A DNA stretch of 64,000 bases. It comes from Trichoplusia ni (taxonomy: Eukaryota; Arthropoda; Insecta; Lepidoptera; Noctuidae). Numbering within the stretch: position 1 is the first letter of the stretch; the number at the start of each line of letters is the position of its first letter. Location: contig NC_039481.1 in the NCBI RefSeq assembly GCF_003590095.1, positions 930,001 to 994,000 on the forward strand. The letters run 5' to 3'. Shown piece after piece: positions 63,113 through 64,000 of this stretch. The notes under the pieces were generated by a model, which saw only the letters and a program-made list of their open reading frames with translations, had not been told where the DNA came from and ran no database searches. The position numbers were made by a program, and so were the translations under genes.

Positions 63113-64000
63113 GAACAAAAAGCTAAAAAACTATGATTATTAATTATTATCAAATTTTGTCTGATACTGATGTATCGATATTCTTCCAAATTATTGTTTT
63201 TTTTTAATCCTTCCAACCCCAGAGAAAATACATTACAACGTGGACACGATTACACAAATATTGGTTCAGAGCCCTTTTGAAGGCTAACCTTAGGGCTGGC
63301 CCAATATTTTTTATGCATGTAAATAGCCAAACAAACATTAATAAATATTCATGCAACACATTTGTATTTATGTTAAAACTTTTAATGACTAACTAACTTC
63401 AATTAAAGTAAAATGTATGTTGTATTTCGTTGATACGAATTTGTATGTGAATGTAGAGTCGTTAACCTATATAAATGTGTTTTATTATGTTAGTATGTAT
63501 AAGAAGGCATGCACGTATATATCGCGAAGTAAGATATGTGATCGAAAACAGCATTCGATATATTGATGAAATAATACTGTTTGTTGGTACAATAAATTCA
63601 TTTTCTTCTTCTGCATGTATTTTGAAGTAAAATCTCTATAAAACATTATAGTGGAATGGATACAAAAAGGCTTTAACTTTATTACTTAATTTATTAAAAA
63701 CGATTACTTATTTCTTTTTTTGTTGTAAATAAAACATAGTTCTAAAAAATAATCGAAAATATTTCAAATAAATCTTTACGTAATTTCAGTTGTTGTCTCA
63801 ATAAAATAAGAGAATGAACTCAGTGGTACACTACTGTAGAATCATCACTAGCTACTGAGTAGCACTAGTCTCCTCAAATATCTCAATTCTTACTCAACGA
63901 ACACAAATCCACCAAATATTAAAGTAATATTTTCAGTTTTAGAAATCAAAGCGAGAGAGACTTTTTGTCCGTAGAGCACAGTCTCGTTTTATCAACCACA

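Larger units (their letters stand above)
52128..64000 (-). other. Nrx-1: Neurexin-1 intron upstream of the LNS1 exon (partial)
   Basis: This sequence lies upstream of the LNS1 exon on the minus strand. The preceding exon must end in phase 2 and should encode the front of LNS1, but no such peptide was recognised up to the window edge. Recognisable content is a tRNA-SINE at 52.3 kb, a 29-bp tandem array at 57.8 kb, LINE fragments near 59.0, 60.4 and 61.8 kb, and an X-box at 62.2 kb. The stretches 52.4-57.7 and 62.3-64 kb otherwise hold AT-rich sequence with nothing I can assign beyond short repeat remnants. It could contain an undetected coding exon. Confidence 0.65.

Overview
The window looks like non-coding DNA of an animal nuclear genome, almost certainly a moth or butterfly. 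It is AT-rich, has no dense coding, and carries many dispersed elements of kinds I know from Lepidoptera. These include tRNA-derived SINEs, a 5S-rRNA-derived SINE, non-LTR retrotransposon 3' ends with GAT or A-rich tails, and short elements opening with an 'ACTAGCTGT(TG)' motif. The species cannot be told from the sequence alone.

Only two coding segments are well supported, both on the minus strand. The exon at 51983-52127 encodes the end of a laminin-G/LNS domain and the exon at 17095-17236 encodes a complete EGF-like domain. Both have consensus splice sites. The first ends in phase 0 and the second begins in phase 0, so they join in frame across an intron of about 34.7 kb. LNS1 followed by EGF-A is the N-terminal order of alpha-neurexin, and the residues agree with insect neurexin-1 (Nrx-1). 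The window is therefore best read as an interior slice of the Nrx-1 locus, transcribed right to left: 52128-64000 is upstream intron, 17237-51982 is the LNS1/EGF-A intron, and 1-17094 is intron downstream of EGF-A. The signal peptide, most of LNS1 and all later LNS/EGF domains lie outside the window or were not recognised.

The introns hold mostly repeats. The best defined is a 5S-derived SINE at 28495-28853 flanked by perfect 15-bp target-site duplications. There are also three tRNA-SINE copies, six copies of one short element family, a minus-strand retrotransposon fragment near 60.3-60.5 kb, two small tandem arrays (20-bp and 29-bp units), and several shared cores that I describe but cannot name.

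Possible regulatory sequence stands out at a few points: a symmetrical RFX-type X-box at 62221, two GC-rich islands (about 4.25-4.44 kb and 37.77-37.92 kb) each with CRE-like and YY1/Pho-like motifs, a CCAAT-box cluster upstream of the EGF exon, and a TATA/initiator pair at 1813-1845 followed by a short open exon with a consensus donor. A perfect 26-bp-stem hairpin lies at 48472-48529. I saw no complete gene, no functional tRNA or rRNA gene, no CRISPR array and no operon-like organisation.
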